From Feifania hominis (GTDB taxonomy: Bacteria > Bacillota > Clostridia > Oscillospirales > Feifaniaceae): DNA of 64,000 bases. The notes beneath the pieces were generated by a model, which saw nothing but the letters and a program-made list of their open reading frames with translations, did no database searches and was not told the DNA's origin. Positions 8,164 to 16,388 of this stretch are shown here, one piece after another; positions within the stretch are counted from its first letter, which is position 1; the number at the start of each line of letters is the position of its first letter. The position numbers were made by a program, and so were the translations under genes. The DNA lies in the NCBI RefSeq assembly GCF_014384765.1, contig NZ_JACRSP010000003.1, positions 310,001 to 374,000 of the forward strand, given 5' to 3'.

Positions 8164-8872
8164 GGACCTTTGCAAGAGCTTTGGCGACAACCTGGTGCTC
8201 GACCACATCAACGAGCACATCGCGCCCGGCGAAAAAGTCGTGGTCGTGGGCCCCTCGGGTTCGGGCAAGAGCACCTTTCTGCGCTGCCTGAATCTGCTCG
8301 AGCAGCCGACCGGCGGCGACATCATCTTCGAGGGCACGAGTCTGTTTGACAAGAAGACCGACATCAACAAGCTGCGCCAGCGCATGGGCATGGTGTTTCA
8401 GCAGTTCAATCTCTTCCCCCATCTGACGGTCATGAAAAACATGACGCTCGCGCCGGTGCTGCTCAAGTTGCTCCGGGAGGACGAGGCGGTCGAGAAGGCG
8501 AAGAAGCTTCTCGAGCGGGTGGGGCTTCTCGAAAAGGCCGACGCCTATCCGAAACAGCTCTCCGGCGGCCAGCAGCAGCGCATCGCCATCGTGCGCGCGC
8601 TCATGCTCAGCCCCGATGTGATGCTCTTTGACGAGCCGACGTCGGCGCTCGACCCGGAGATGGTCGGCGAGGTGCTCGAGGTCATGCGCGAGCTCGCAAA
8701 CGAGGGCATGACCATGGTGGTCGTCACCCACGAAATGGGCTTTGCCCGCGAGGTCGCGACCCGCGTGCTCTTCATGGACGGCGGCAACATCCTCGAGAAC
8801 AAGCCGCCCGAGGAGTTCTTCGCAAACCCCGAAAACCCGAGACTGCGCGAATTTTTGAGCAAGGTTCTCTAA
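8150..8872 (+). CDS. Polar amino-acid ABC transporter ATP-binding protein
   Basis: 240-aa GlnQ/HisP-type ATPase: Walker A GPSGSGKST, Q-loop VFQQFNLFPHLT, signature LSGGQQQR, Walker B VMLFDEP, H-loop VVTHEMGFA. This set, especially LFPHLTVMKN, is characteristic of the polar amino-acid uptake class. I take the GTG at 8150 (VITVKDL...) because GAGAGGAGG lies 9-10 nt upstream; an earlier in-frame ATG at 8129 has no ribosome site. Last gene of the three-gene importer operon. Confidence 0.95.
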   Translation: MITVKDLCKSFGDNLVLDHINEHIAPGEKVVVVGPSGSGKSTFLRCLNLLEQPTGGDIIFEGTSLFDKKTDINKLRQRMGMVFQQFNLFPHLTVMKNMTLAPVLLKLLREDEAVEKAKKLLERVGLLEKADAYPKQLSGGQQQRIAIVRALMLSPDVMLFDEPTSALDPEMVGEVLEVMRELANEGMTMVVVTHEMGFAREVATRVLFMDGGNILENKPPEEFFANPENPRLREFLSKVL

Positions 8873-8880
8873 AGCGAAAG

Positions 8881-8914
8881 AGAGCAGCCGCCATTTGGCG
8901 GCTGCTCTTTCATT
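8881..8914 (+). terminator. Bidirectional terminator between converging genes
   Basis: 12-bp stem AGAGCAGCCGCC (8881-8892) and its complement (8897-8908) around ATTT, followed by TTCATTCTCATT. The opposite strand has CTTTCG after the stem, so it can also stop transcripts of the minus-strand YfjL-like gene ending at 8916. Confidence 0.85.
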
Positions 8915-8915
8915 C

Positions 8916-9701
8916 TCATTGTTCCCGGATGTGGACGACGAGTTCGGGCGGGGGAGCGTCGGCCTCTTTGGCGTCCACGGTGCCGGGTTCGCGCTGCTCG
9001 GCGGCCCGCTCGAGGAGCGCGGCAAGCTCGCCGCTCTCAATCTGGGCCGGGGTCGCGCCGCTGACCGTGATGGAGCGCCCCTCTCCCTCGAGCGTGAGTG
9101 TGTAGAGGGAAAAGCGGCAGTTGTTTTTGAGCATGGTCTGGTGCAGCTCGGTGAGAATTTCGGCGCAGCGCGCGAGAGTGGCCTCGTCGATTGCACCGCC
9201 GATCATGAGCTCGTAGTCGAGCGGCAGATCCTTTGAAAACGGCATATCGAGCACCACTTCGGGCGGCGTGCTCTCGGACTTCTCGAGAAAGACCGTGATC
9301 CGTTCGGCAGTGAGACCGCCGACGCCCTCCACCAGGGGGGTGACGTGGGTGGTATACTCCTCGCCGAGGCGGTCGAGGGTGTTGCGACGCTCGCCGACGC
9401 GCAGCTCATAGTCGTCATAGCGCACCTCGCCCCTGCGGCAGTAGAGGGTAAACCGGGTGTCAGGGCTCGTTTTGGACCGGACGCGCACGATGTATTCGCC
9501 GAACTTGAAGTCGTACACGGCCCGCTCAAACTCGGCGTCGAGGCCGGGGTAGGTCTCGGCGACATGGGCTCTGGCCGCGCGGCCGGCGAGCATGGCCGAG
9601 ATGGGATTGCCGAGCGCGGAATTCGCTGTGGCGAGCACGAAAAAGATGAGAGCAAAGCCGAGCAGACCAGCGAAAATGCGCAGGATGGTTTTTCGTTTCA
9701 T
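8916..9701 (-). CDS. YfjL-like membrane-anchored protein of the sigma operon
   Basis: 261-aa protein with one N-terminal membrane helix (about residues 8-28) and an extracytoplasmic domain. The segment NPISAMLAGRAARAHVAETYPGL followed by YDFKFGEYIVRV resembles the N-terminal domain of YfjL-like Firmicute proteins, whose function is unknown. The C-terminal part is acidic and proline-containing. It is the last gene of the sigma/anti-sigma operon and overlaps the anti-sigma gene by 4 nt, so an envelope role linked to the stress response is plausible but inferred. Confidence 0.75.
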   Translation of the reverse strand: MKRKTILRIFAGLLGFALIFFVLATANSALGNPISAMLAGRAARAHVAETYPGLDAEFERAVYDFKFGEYIVRVRSKTSPDTRFTLYCRRGEVRYDDYELRVGERRNTLDRLGEEYTTHVTPLVEGVGGLTAERITVFLEKSESTPPEVVLDMPFSKDLPLDYELMIGGAIDEATLARCAEILTELHQTMLKNNCRFSLYTLTLEGEGRSITVSGATPAQIESGELAALLERAAEQREPGTVDAKEADAPPPELVVHIREQ

Positions 9702-10240
9702 TTTGTTCTCTCCTTTTGAAAGGCGAAGCGCAAAAGCGCGGCGATGAGCGTACCGAGCGCGGTGAAGAGCAGATAGAGCACGGCATAGACCGCGGCGGCC
9801 GACAGGGAGTCGGCAAGCGGCATGCCGTCGCGCAGCATGGAGACGGTCGTCCAGAGCAGAGTCAGCAGCGCGAGCGCCGCAGGGCAGAGCCAGAACCGCC
9901 GGCCGAGCACCAAAAGGGCCAGCGCGCCGAGCGCCGGCAGCAGAAGAAAGTTGTAGAAGACGCCCATGGAGTTGAAGAGCATGACCCCGAGCAGACTGCC
10001 GATGATGAGCAGCGCCCCGCCCGAGAGCAGAAGACTGCGCCGCACCGCGCGCAGCACACGCTCATCGTGCGCCGGCGCCGCGGCGGCCGGCGGCGACCCG
10101 AGGACGGCGCGGCAGCTCTCACAGCTCTCGCAGTGGCGCCGCACGGCGAGCTCGCTGCCGGGGCTCGCGGCGGCGTCGCGCACGAGGGGAATGAGGTCGA
10201 GGCAGACCTCGCAGGAGATGTCGGTCTGTGACTGATTCAA
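9698..10240 (-). CDS. Anti-sigma factor with zinc-finger (zf-HC2) and membrane helices
   Basis: 180-aa protein. The N-terminus holds cysteines C10/C13 and the anti-sigma zinc motif H36-x3-C40-x2-C43 (HCESCESC), which clamps the cognate ECF sigma factor at the membrane. After a linker, four hydrophobic segments follow (about 75-95, 100-115, 120-135 and 150-170). The start overlaps the sigma gene stop by 4 nt. A membrane signal would release the sigma factor; the signal cannot be read from sequence. Confidence 0.88.
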   Translation of the reverse strand: MNQSQTDISCEVCLDLIPLVRDAAASPGSELAVRRHCESCESCRAVLGSPPAAAAPAHDERVLRAVRRSLLLSGGALLIIGSLLGVMLFNSMGVFYNFLLLPALGALALLVLGRRFWLCPAALALLTLLWTTVSMLRDGMPLADSLSAAAVYAVLYLLFTALGTLIAALLRFAFQKERTK

Positions 10241-10722
10241 AGCAATCCCTCCCTGGTGAGTGCATCGCGCAGCGCCGTTCTCGCCCGAAAGACGATGACG
10301 CGCGCGGAGTTTTCAGACAGTTTCAGTTTTTCGCCGATCTCGGCGTAGGAGTACCCCTGCGCGCGGAGCAGCACCGCGTTTCGCGTGCGCTCATCGCGCC
10401 CGGCGAGCAGCTCGAGCAGCCGGGCGGCGGCCTGCCGGGTCACGGCCTGCTCCTCGAGGGCAACGCCCCAGTCGAGCGCCTGCGCCTCGTCGAGTCCGCT
10501 GTGGACGCGCTTTCGCAGATGGGTCAAATAGCGGTTGCGGGCGATGCCGAAAAGCCAGGTTTTGACCGCCGAGTCGCCGCGAAAGCTGCCAAGACCCCGT
10601 ATGGCGTACAGAAAGGTCTCGCTGAGCAGATCCTCCGCAAGCGTGGGGTCGCGCGCAAGGGTGAGCAGATAGCGGTAGAGTTCCCTGCTGTAGAGTCGGT
10701 AGAGCTCTTCCATCGGCTGCAT
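10237..10722 (-). CDS. ECF-type RNA polymerase sigma factor
   Basis: 161-aa sigma-70 of the ECF group. Region 2 (about 10-75) includes LTLARDPTLAEDLLSETFL and the -10 reading helix; region 4 (about 105-155) has the helix-turn-helix GYSYAEIGEKLKLSENSARV. There is no region 1 or 3. It is first in an operon with its anti-sigma factor and a YfjL-like protein. A candidate ECF promoter just upstream (TGTAAC-17-CGAC) suggests autoregulation. It resembles the SigX/SigW/SigV type, which usually answers envelope stress. Confidence 0.92.
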   Translation of the reverse strand: MQPMEELYRLYSRELYRYLLTLARDPTLAEDLLSETFLYAIRGLGSFRGDSAVKTWLFGIARNRYLTHLRKRVHSGLDEAQALDWGVALEEQAVTRQAAARLLELLAGRDERTRNAVLLRAQGYSYAEIGEKLKLSENSARVIVFRARTALRDALTREGLL

Positions 10723-10749
10723 GGCGCGTTCCCCCCTTTCTGTCTATGA

Positions 10750-10776
10750 GTCGCATGAGGTCGCCGGTTTGTTACA
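10750..10776 (-). promoter_or_regulatory. Candidate autoregulatory ECF promoter
   Basis: On the minus strand, TGTAAC (10776-10771), a spacer of exactly 17 bp, then CGAC (10753-10750). This equals the known Bacillus SigX consensus (TGTAAC-N17-CGAC). It lies about 28 nt before the sigma gene start, the correct place for self-activation. Confidence 0.65.
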
Positions 10777-10894
10777 GATTTTGTTTCAATTTACAATACC
10801 ACAAAACGCGCGCCTGTGCGAGCGCTTTGTGAAGCCCCCTGTGCGTGCGGCTGAAAAAGCGCCTCGGGATATACCAACAGATGCCGAAATCTGA

Positions 10895-10925
10895 TATAAT
10901 AGCCTCTGCGAGGCCCCTGCGGGGA
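10895..10925 (+). promoter_or_regulatory. -10 box and start-proximal hairpins before the 31-bp array
   Basis: A perfect TATAAT (10895-10900) with no convincing -35. Two small hairpins follow at once: GCCTC-TGC-GAGGC (10902-10914) and CCCC-TGC-GGGG (10915-10925). They would lie at the 5' end of the transcript carrying the tandem array. Confidence 0.5.
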
Positions 10926-10942
10926 GCAGCACCCTTACGGAC

Positions 10943-11125
10943 AAAATGCCCCGGCGCAAGCCGGCGGGGAGGTAAAATGCCCCGGCGCGAGCCGGCGGGG
11001 AGGTAAAATGTCCCGGCGCAAGCCGGCGGGAAGGTAAAATGCCCCGGCGCAAGCCGGCGGGGAGGTAAAATGTCCCGGCGCAAGTCGGCGGGGAGGCAAA
11101 ATGCCCCGGCGCAAGCCGGCGGCGA
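10943..11125 (+). repeat. Six-unit 31-bp tandem array with hairpins and micro-ORFs
   Basis: Six units with an exact 31-bp period; ATGs at 10946, 10977, 11008, 11039, 11070 and 11101. Each unit has CCGGC-GCAA-GCCGG (GCGA in unit 2), a stem with a GNRA tetraloop, and GGGGAGG-TAAA-ATG, a ribosome site correctly spaced to the next ATG. Each of the first four ATGs opens a nine-codon frame (M-P/S-R-R-K/E-P-A-G-R) that stops one base before the next ATG; in unit 5 the stop TAA is CAA. Unit 6 diverges after GCCGGCGG and reads in frame into the following gene. Role unknown: translational relay, structured leader or a REP-like repeat. Confidence 0.85.
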
Positions 11126-11142
11126 CCAAAGGAGAGAGATAC

Positions 11143-12234
11143 ATGGACGAACAGCGTGTGATAGAGCGGCTGCACCGCGTGATGAAAGACAGCCGAATTC
11201 GGGACAACACTCTGGTGCTGCCCGACTGCGGGCTTGTGGTGACGGCGTTTGTACAGCGTGCGGACGAGCGCTTCGCACAGGTGGTTTTCACCTTTCACCA
11301 CGAGAGCTTTGCAACGCCCATCGTCGAGGTGACCGCCGGCGTCGGCGCCGACCGGGCCGGTGCGCTGGATGCCGCGGCGGCAAATGTGGCGCTCGGCGCT
11401 CTTCAGAGCGTGGCAAACGCCCTGCGGGGGGTGGACTGTGAGACGGTACAGGGCAGCTTCTACCGCGAGAAGACGCAGTTTCTTCTGGCGAAGAGCCCGG
11501 TACAGACCCAGGGGCGCGACCGCGGCGAGCCGGGCGCCGGCATGTGGGACATCATCGGCGACGAGCTTGTCGCGCGTCTCGGAGATGACCCGGTGGTCTT
11601 TGTCAAGGCGCTCGCGGCAAGGACCCCGCAGGGAGTCCGCTGCGAGTGCAAAATCGACGCGCTGACAAATCCTGCGCTGACCGATATTCTCGCCGAGTAC
11701 GCCGCGGATTTCGAGCCCGAGGGGGACTTCTATCTGCAAAAGCAGTACTTTGTCTTTCGCCGCCTCTCCCCCCGCGGCGGGATGGATCGCACCGACATGG
11801 AGACAGCCGCGGACGAGGCGCTCACTCTCATGGCGGACTGCGTCAGCCGCGAACAGCGCGACGCCCTGCCGCAGAGCATGCGCCGCCTTGCGGGAACGGA
11901 TGGGCTCGCCTGTGAGTTTCTGCGCTTTCTGCCCGAGATCGTCTGCCAGTTCTCCTTTCTCTCCACCCGCTTTGACGACCGTGTGATCGTCGAGGAGGCG
12001 GGCGTGCGGACCGAGATGTACGCCGACCAGTTTCTCAGCTACCGCGTCCTCTACGACATGGTGCACGACCGACTTCAGAGAGGGGAGCTGACCGGCGAGC
12101 AGATGGACCGGATTCTGCTGCTCAGCGAGGGATACCGCACCATCTGCGCCGCCGTGCGGGACGGGCGCGAGCCCGACGAGGCCGAGGTCGGGCCTGTCAC
12201 GCTGCGCGTACCGCGGGGCTACCGACCCGCCTGA
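11143..12234 (+). CDS. Conserved hypothetical protein, unrecognised family
   Basis: 363-aa soluble, acidic protein without signal peptide, helices or cysteine motif. I do not recognise the family. Conspicuous segments are FHHESFATPIVEV, WDIIGDELVARLGDDPVVFVKALAA, CECKIDALTNPALTDILAEYAADF and RGGMDRTDMETAADEAL, suggesting a compact conserved fold rather than a recent orphan. I start at the ATG at 11143 with AAAGGAGAGAG about 6 nt upstream. The ATG of the last 31-bp repeat (11101) is in frame and would add 14 residues (MPRRKPAATKGERY), so the array could tune its translation. A UUCG-loop terminator follows, making it monocistronic. Confidence 0.8.
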   Translation: MDEQRVIERLHRVMKDSRIRDNTLVLPDCGLVVTAFVQRADERFAQVVFTFHHESFATPIVEVTAGVGADRAGALDAAAANVALGALQSVANALRGVDCETVQGSFYREKTQFLLAKSPVQTQGRDRGEPGAGMWDIIGDELVARLGDDPVVFVKALAARTPQGVRCECKIDALTNPALTDILAEYAADFEPEGDFYLQKQYFVFRRLSPRGGMDRTDMETAADEALTLMADCVSREQRDALPQSMRRLAGTDGLACEFLRFLPEIVCQFSFLSTRFDDRVIVEEAGVRTEMYADQFLSYRVLYDMVHDRLQRGELTGEQMDRILLLSEGYRTICAAVRDGREPDEAEVGPVTLRVPRGYRPA

Positions 12235-12242
12235 ACACCGCA

Positions 12243-12269
12243 AGAGCCGCTTCGGCGGCTCTTTTTTTG
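12243..12269 (+). terminator. UUCG-loop terminator
   Basis: AGAGCCGC (12243-12250), TTCG loop, GCGGCTCT (12255-12262), then TTTTTT. A textbook C(UUCG)G tetraloop terminator ending the preceding gene. Confidence 0.93.
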
Positions 12270-12319
12270 TTGCGGATAGTTTTGCAAAAACCGCGAACAA
12301 TAGTCGCGAGGTGATACAT

Positions 12320-13069
12320 TTGAACGAGAGAATTTTGAAATCCGACGCTCCCGCACAGCCCGATGCGCCCGATATGCCCGAGAGCGGCAAGCCGGCCGAC
12401 GACAGCGGCCGCGAAATCGTCAATTTTGGCAGCGTGACGTCGAAAAACCGACGCGGAACCATCCACTGCATCACGATCATCGGCCAGGTAGAGGGCCATT
12501 TTATCCTGCCCTCGCAGAACAAGGCGACGAAGTATGAGCACATCATCCCCCAGCTTGTGGCGGTGGAGGAGAGCGAGGAGATCGAGGGACTGCTCGTCAT
12601 TCTCAACACCGTGGGCGGCGATGTGGAGGCGGGGCTTGCCATCGCCGAGATGATCGCGAGCATGAGAAAGCCCACGGTCTCCCTGGTGCTCGGCGGCGGT
12701 CACTCCATCGGCGTGCCGCTTGCGGTGTGCGCCAAGCACTCCTTTATCGTACCCACGGCGACCATGACCATCCACCCGGTGCGCATGAACGGGCTGATCA
12801 TCGGCGTGCCGCAAACCTTCAGCTACTTTGAGAAGATTCAGGACCGCATCATCGCTTTCATCACCGAGAACTCTCACATTGCGGGCGACCGGCTCAAGCA
12901 GCTGATGTTCAAGACCGGCGAGCTCACCACAGACATCGGCTCGGTGCTGCAGGGCGAGGAGGCCCAGCGCGAGGGACTCATCGACTCGCTCGGCGGTCTG
13001 TCGAGCGCGCTCGACGAGCTCTACCGCATGATCGGCGAGCAGCGCGCGAAAGAGCAGGCGCAGCCATGA
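12320..13069 (+). CDS. tepA: TepA-like ClpP-fold serine protease
   Basis: 249-aa protein of the Clp-protease/crotonase fold, TepA (YmfB) branch. After a 30-residue polar N-terminus, the core contains LVILNTVGGDVEAGLAIAEMI, the nucleophile region GGGHSIGVPLAV and the histidine region TMTIHPVRMNG. Bacillus TepA is linked to protein translocation and spore-coat or signal-peptide processing, but the substrate is unclear. I prefer the TTG at 12320, with GAGGTGA 7 nt upstream; the GTG at 12311 is part of that ribosome site. A 53-codon frame overlaps its stop by 4 nt. Confidence 0.88.
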   Translation: MNERILKSDAPAQPDAPDMPESGKPADDSGREIVNFGSVTSKNRRGTIHCITIIGQVEGHFILPSQNKATKYEHIIPQLVAVEESEEIEGLLVILNTVGGDVEAGLAIAEMIASMRKPTVSLVLGGGHSIGVPLAVCAKHSFIVPTATMTIHPVRMNGLIIGVPQTFSYFEKIQDRIIAFITENSHIAGDRLKQLMFKTGELTTDIGSVLQGEEAQREGLIDSLGGLSSALDELYRMIGEQRAKEQAQP

Positions 13070-13227
13070 ACCGCCCGCAGAGCGCCGATTGGACGGTCTG
13101 GGAGCAGCCCTGCTGTCTGATGGACATCGGGGCCGGATTCCTGGCCGGCGGACAGGACGGGGGCTTTGACGCCGCGCTGACGGCGGCGGCCTTTGTCTTT
13201 CCGGCTGAAAATTTTCCGTACAATTAA
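13066..13227 (+). CDS. Small 53-aa frame coupled to tepA
   Basis: ATG at 13066 overlaps the tepA stop (ATGA), giving a 53-residue frame ending at 13227. It contains a WTVWEQPCC segment and a Gly/Ala-rich middle, and ends PAENFPYN. In Bacilli and Clostridia a small YlzJ-like gene sits next to tepA. I see the position but not a convincing YlzJ sequence match, so this may be a diverged YlzJ or a chance frame. Stop-start overlap and absence of other use of the stretch are the only support. Confidence 0.4.
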   Translation: MNRPQSADWTVWEQPCCLMDIGAGFLAGGQDGGFDAALTAAAFVFPAENFPYN

Positions 13228-13345
13228 AAATTTAAGGCGTCCTTTGTAATTTCCGATTGCGTTTGACCTGAAAAAATGATACTATTTGATTAGTGCCCGG
13301 GATCCGCGGCAGGCGGACAAACCCGGATGGTCGCAGGGGGGAAAC

Positions 13346-13807
13346 ATGGACGAGGTCAAAAAAATTGACGAGATTGACGTCAAGATCATCAGACTCTTAC
13401 AGGCAAACGCAAGAAGTACGGTGTCCGAGATCGCCGAGAAGATCAAAATGTCGGTTCCGGCGGTGAGCGAGCGCATCAAAAAGCTCGAGAATTCCGGCAT
13501 CATCAGCAAGTACACCTGCGTACTCGACAACGCGAAGCTCGGGCGGGAGCTGACCGCCTTTCTCTTTGTCTCGCTCGACACGCCCGACTGTATGGATCAG
13601 CTGCGCGAGGCCATCGCGGGCGAGAAAGATGTGCTCGAATCCCACTACATCACGGGTACATTTGACTACATTCTAAAGGTCGTCACCACCGACACCGATT
13701 CGCTCGAGCGGCTGATCTACCGCATCAAGCGCATCCCCGGAGTGCAGAAGTCGAACACCTGTGTGGTGCTCTCGACCGACAAGGATCTGCTCCCCATTCA
13801 GCTGTAA
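13346..13807 (+). CDS. Lrp/AsnC-family transcriptional regulator
   Basis: 153-aa regulator. The N-terminal helix-turn-helix (about 8-50) reads IDVKIIRLLQANARSTVSEIAEKIKMSVPAVSERIKKLENSGII, typical of AsnC/Lrp. The C-terminal RAM domain (about 70-145), with HYITGTFDYILKVVT, binds amino acids and forms octamers. The ATG at 13346 has a GGGGGGAAAC ribosome site. It is a single gene closed by its own terminator; amino-acid ligand and targets are unknown, although the amino-acid importer at 6.5 kb and glutamine synthetase at 21 kb are candidates nearby. Confidence 0.92.
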   Translation: MDEVKKIDEIDVKIIRLLQANARSTVSEIAEKIKMSVPAVSERIKKLENSGIISKYTCVLDNAKLGRELTAFLFVSLDTPDCMDQLREAIAGEKDVLESHYITGTFDYILKVVTTDTDSLERLIYRIKRIPGVQKSNTCVVLSTDKDLLPIQL

Positions 13808-13812
13808 GAAAG

Positions 13813-13845
13813 GCCCGGCAGGCGTATTCCTGCCGGGCTCTTGTT
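13813..13845 (+). terminator. Terminator of the Lrp gene
   Basis: GCCCGGCAGG (13813-13822) pairs with CCTGCCGGGC (13829-13838), followed by TCTTGTTTT. Confidence 0.9.
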
Positions 13846-13852
13846 TTGGAAA

Positions 13853-13890
13853 AATGAGGGCCCTGTGGAAACTCCACAGGGCCCATTTTT
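13853..13890 (-). terminator. groESL terminator
   Basis: 12-bp stem GGGCCCTGTGGA (13858-13869) with its complement (13873-13884) around AAC. T runs on both strands (ATTTTT after 13884; TCATTTTT on the minus strand), so it ends groEL and backs up the Lrp terminator. Confidence 0.9.
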
Positions 13891-13903
13891 GAAGGAGGGG
13901 GGA

Positions 13904-15544
<1,641 letters not shown>

Positions 15545-15561
15545 TGTTCGTTACCCCTTTC

Positions 15562-15846
15562 TTACTCCACAATTCCGAGAATGTCGTTTTGTTTGACGAT
15601 GATGAGCTCCTCGCCGTCGAGCTTGACCTCGGTGCCGGCGTATTTGTTGAAGATGACCTTGTCGCCAACCTTGACTTCCATCTTCACTTCTTTGCCGTCA
15701 ACGACTCCACCCGGACCGACTGCCAGGACCTCAGCAACCTGCGGCTTCTCCTTTGCGGCGCCCGTGAGGATGATGCCGCTCTTGGTCGTCTCTTCGACCT
15801 CTGCCATCTTGACAACGATCTTGTCAAACAGTGGTTTTATTTGCAT
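15562..15846 (-). CDS. groES: Co-chaperonin GroES (Hsp10)
   Basis: 94-aa lid of the GroEL chamber. It begins MQIKPLFDKIVVK and has the mobile loop region EETTKSGIILTGAAKEKPQ that contacts GroEL and the roof motif around GPGG. I start at 15846, with an AAAGGAGG ribosome site about 8 nt upstream; the longer in-frame start at 15888 lies upstream of that site and would lengthen GroES beyond the family norm. First gene of the groESL operon under two CIRCE elements. Confidence 0.98.
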   Translation of the reverse strand: MQIKPLFDKIVVKMAEVEETTKSGIILTGAAKEKPQVAEVLAVGPGGVVDGKEVKMEVKVGDKVIFNKYAGTEVKLDGEELIIVKQNDILGIVE

Positions 15847-15888
15847 AAGAAAGACCTCCTTTAAAAATTTCCTGTTCCTGATTTTCAT

Positions 15889-15915
15889 CTGGCACTCGTG
15901 AATCTCGAGTGCTTA
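15889..15915 (-). promoter_or_regulatory. Second, degenerate CIRCE operator
   Basis: CTGGCACTC (15889-15897), 9-bp spacer, GAGTGCTTA (15907-15915). It matches the CIRCE half-sites TTAGCACTC and GAGTGCTAA at 7 and 8 of 9 positions with the exact spacer. It overlaps the perfect CIRCE by three bases. Confidence 0.65.
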
Positions 15916-15939
15916 GCACTCATTTCGCTTGAGTGCTAA
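15913..15939 (-). promoter_or_regulatory. CIRCE operator (HrcA site)
   Basis: Perfect CIRCE inverted repeat TTAGCACTC (15913-15921), N9, GAGTGCTAA (15931-15939). It covers the expected transcription start of groESL, so the HrcA repressor should block initiation until heat shock. hrcA itself is not in the window. Confidence 0.97.
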
Positions 15940-15943
15940 AGCT

Positions 15944-15972
15944 ATTGTAATGGATGGCTCCGGAAAAATCAA
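15944..15972 (-). promoter_or_regulatory. groESL promoter
   Basis: On the minus strand: -35 TTGATT (15972-15967), 17-bp spacer, -10 TACAAT (15949-15944). The start point falls near 15937, inside CIRCE. Confidence 0.85.
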
Positions 15973-16070
15973 GGGGAATTGTTCAAATTTACAAATTTGT
16001 AACAAATACACGAAGCCGGCGGCAGCAGACGGCGCAGGCGAGGAGCGCTGTGGGCTCAGAGAGCCGCGCA

Positions 16071-16160
16071 GGCAATAAAAGCCGCGCAGGCGGCGCAGGC
16101 GCAAAAAAGGCCACGCAAGCGGCGCAAACGGCAAAAAAGGCCGCGCATGCGGCCCGCTCT
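16071..16160 (-). repeat. Three 30-bp units forming tandem terminator-like hairpins
   Basis: Read on the minus strand downstream of the XRE gene: GGCCGCATGCGCGGCC followed by TTTTTT, then two diverged copies with the same 30-bp period, each ending in a T run (CCTTTTTT and CTTTTATT). Units are 16131-16160, 16101-16130 and 16071-16100. They look like a terminator amplified in tandem, insulating groESL from the XRE transcript. The rest of the 315-bp gap between groES and the XRE gene holds the groESL promoter and operators. Confidence 0.7.
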
Positions 16161-16161
16161 T

Positions 16162-16362
16162 TTATTTCTCGGTGCGCCCGAGCAGATAGTCCACGCTGAC
16201 ACCGTAGTAGTCGGCGAGTTTTACCAGCACATGGGGAGGGATCATTCGCTTGCCGCTCTCGTAGTAGGAGTAGGTGCGCTGCGGCACATTGATCAGCTGT
16301 CCCAGCTGCTGCTGTGTCAGATCATGGTCCTCCCGCAGGTCGCGCAGGCGCGGATATTTCAT
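16162..16362 (-). CDS. Small XRE-family (Cro/CI) DNA-binding protein
   Basis: 66-aa single-domain regulator made almost entirely of a helix-turn-helix: LRDLREDHDLTQQQLGQLINVPQRTYSYYESGKRMIPPH, ending VDYLLGRTEK. Its divergent neighbour is another XRE protein, and the 91-bp space between them holds two 17-bp operators. A paralogue with the same architecture (and the same DYILGRT ending) is encoded at 50570-50791. Role unknown; autoregulation is likely. Confidence 0.88.
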   Translation of the reverse strand: MKYPRLRDLREDHDLTQQQLGQLINVPQRTYSYYESGKRMIPPHVLVKLADYYGVSVDYLLGRTEK

Positions 16363-16388
16363 GCTTCATCACCAACGCAAGTATAGGC

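Noticed and set aside
10943..11125. CRISPR-like appearance of the 31-bp repeats
   Set aside because: Units are contiguous with no spacers, and no cas genes are in the window.
10786..12675. Very long minus-strand open frame through the 31-bp array and the opposite gene
   Set aside because: It is the shadow of the repeat (no stops in the repeated complement) and of the plus-strand gene; its peptide merely repeats LAPGHF/PPACAG-type units and it has no ribosome site.
15954..16199. Plus-strand frame with a histone-H1-like AKKA repeat
   Set aside because: It starts on the groESL promoter, lacks a ribosome site and its repeat is explained by the minus-strand tandem terminators.
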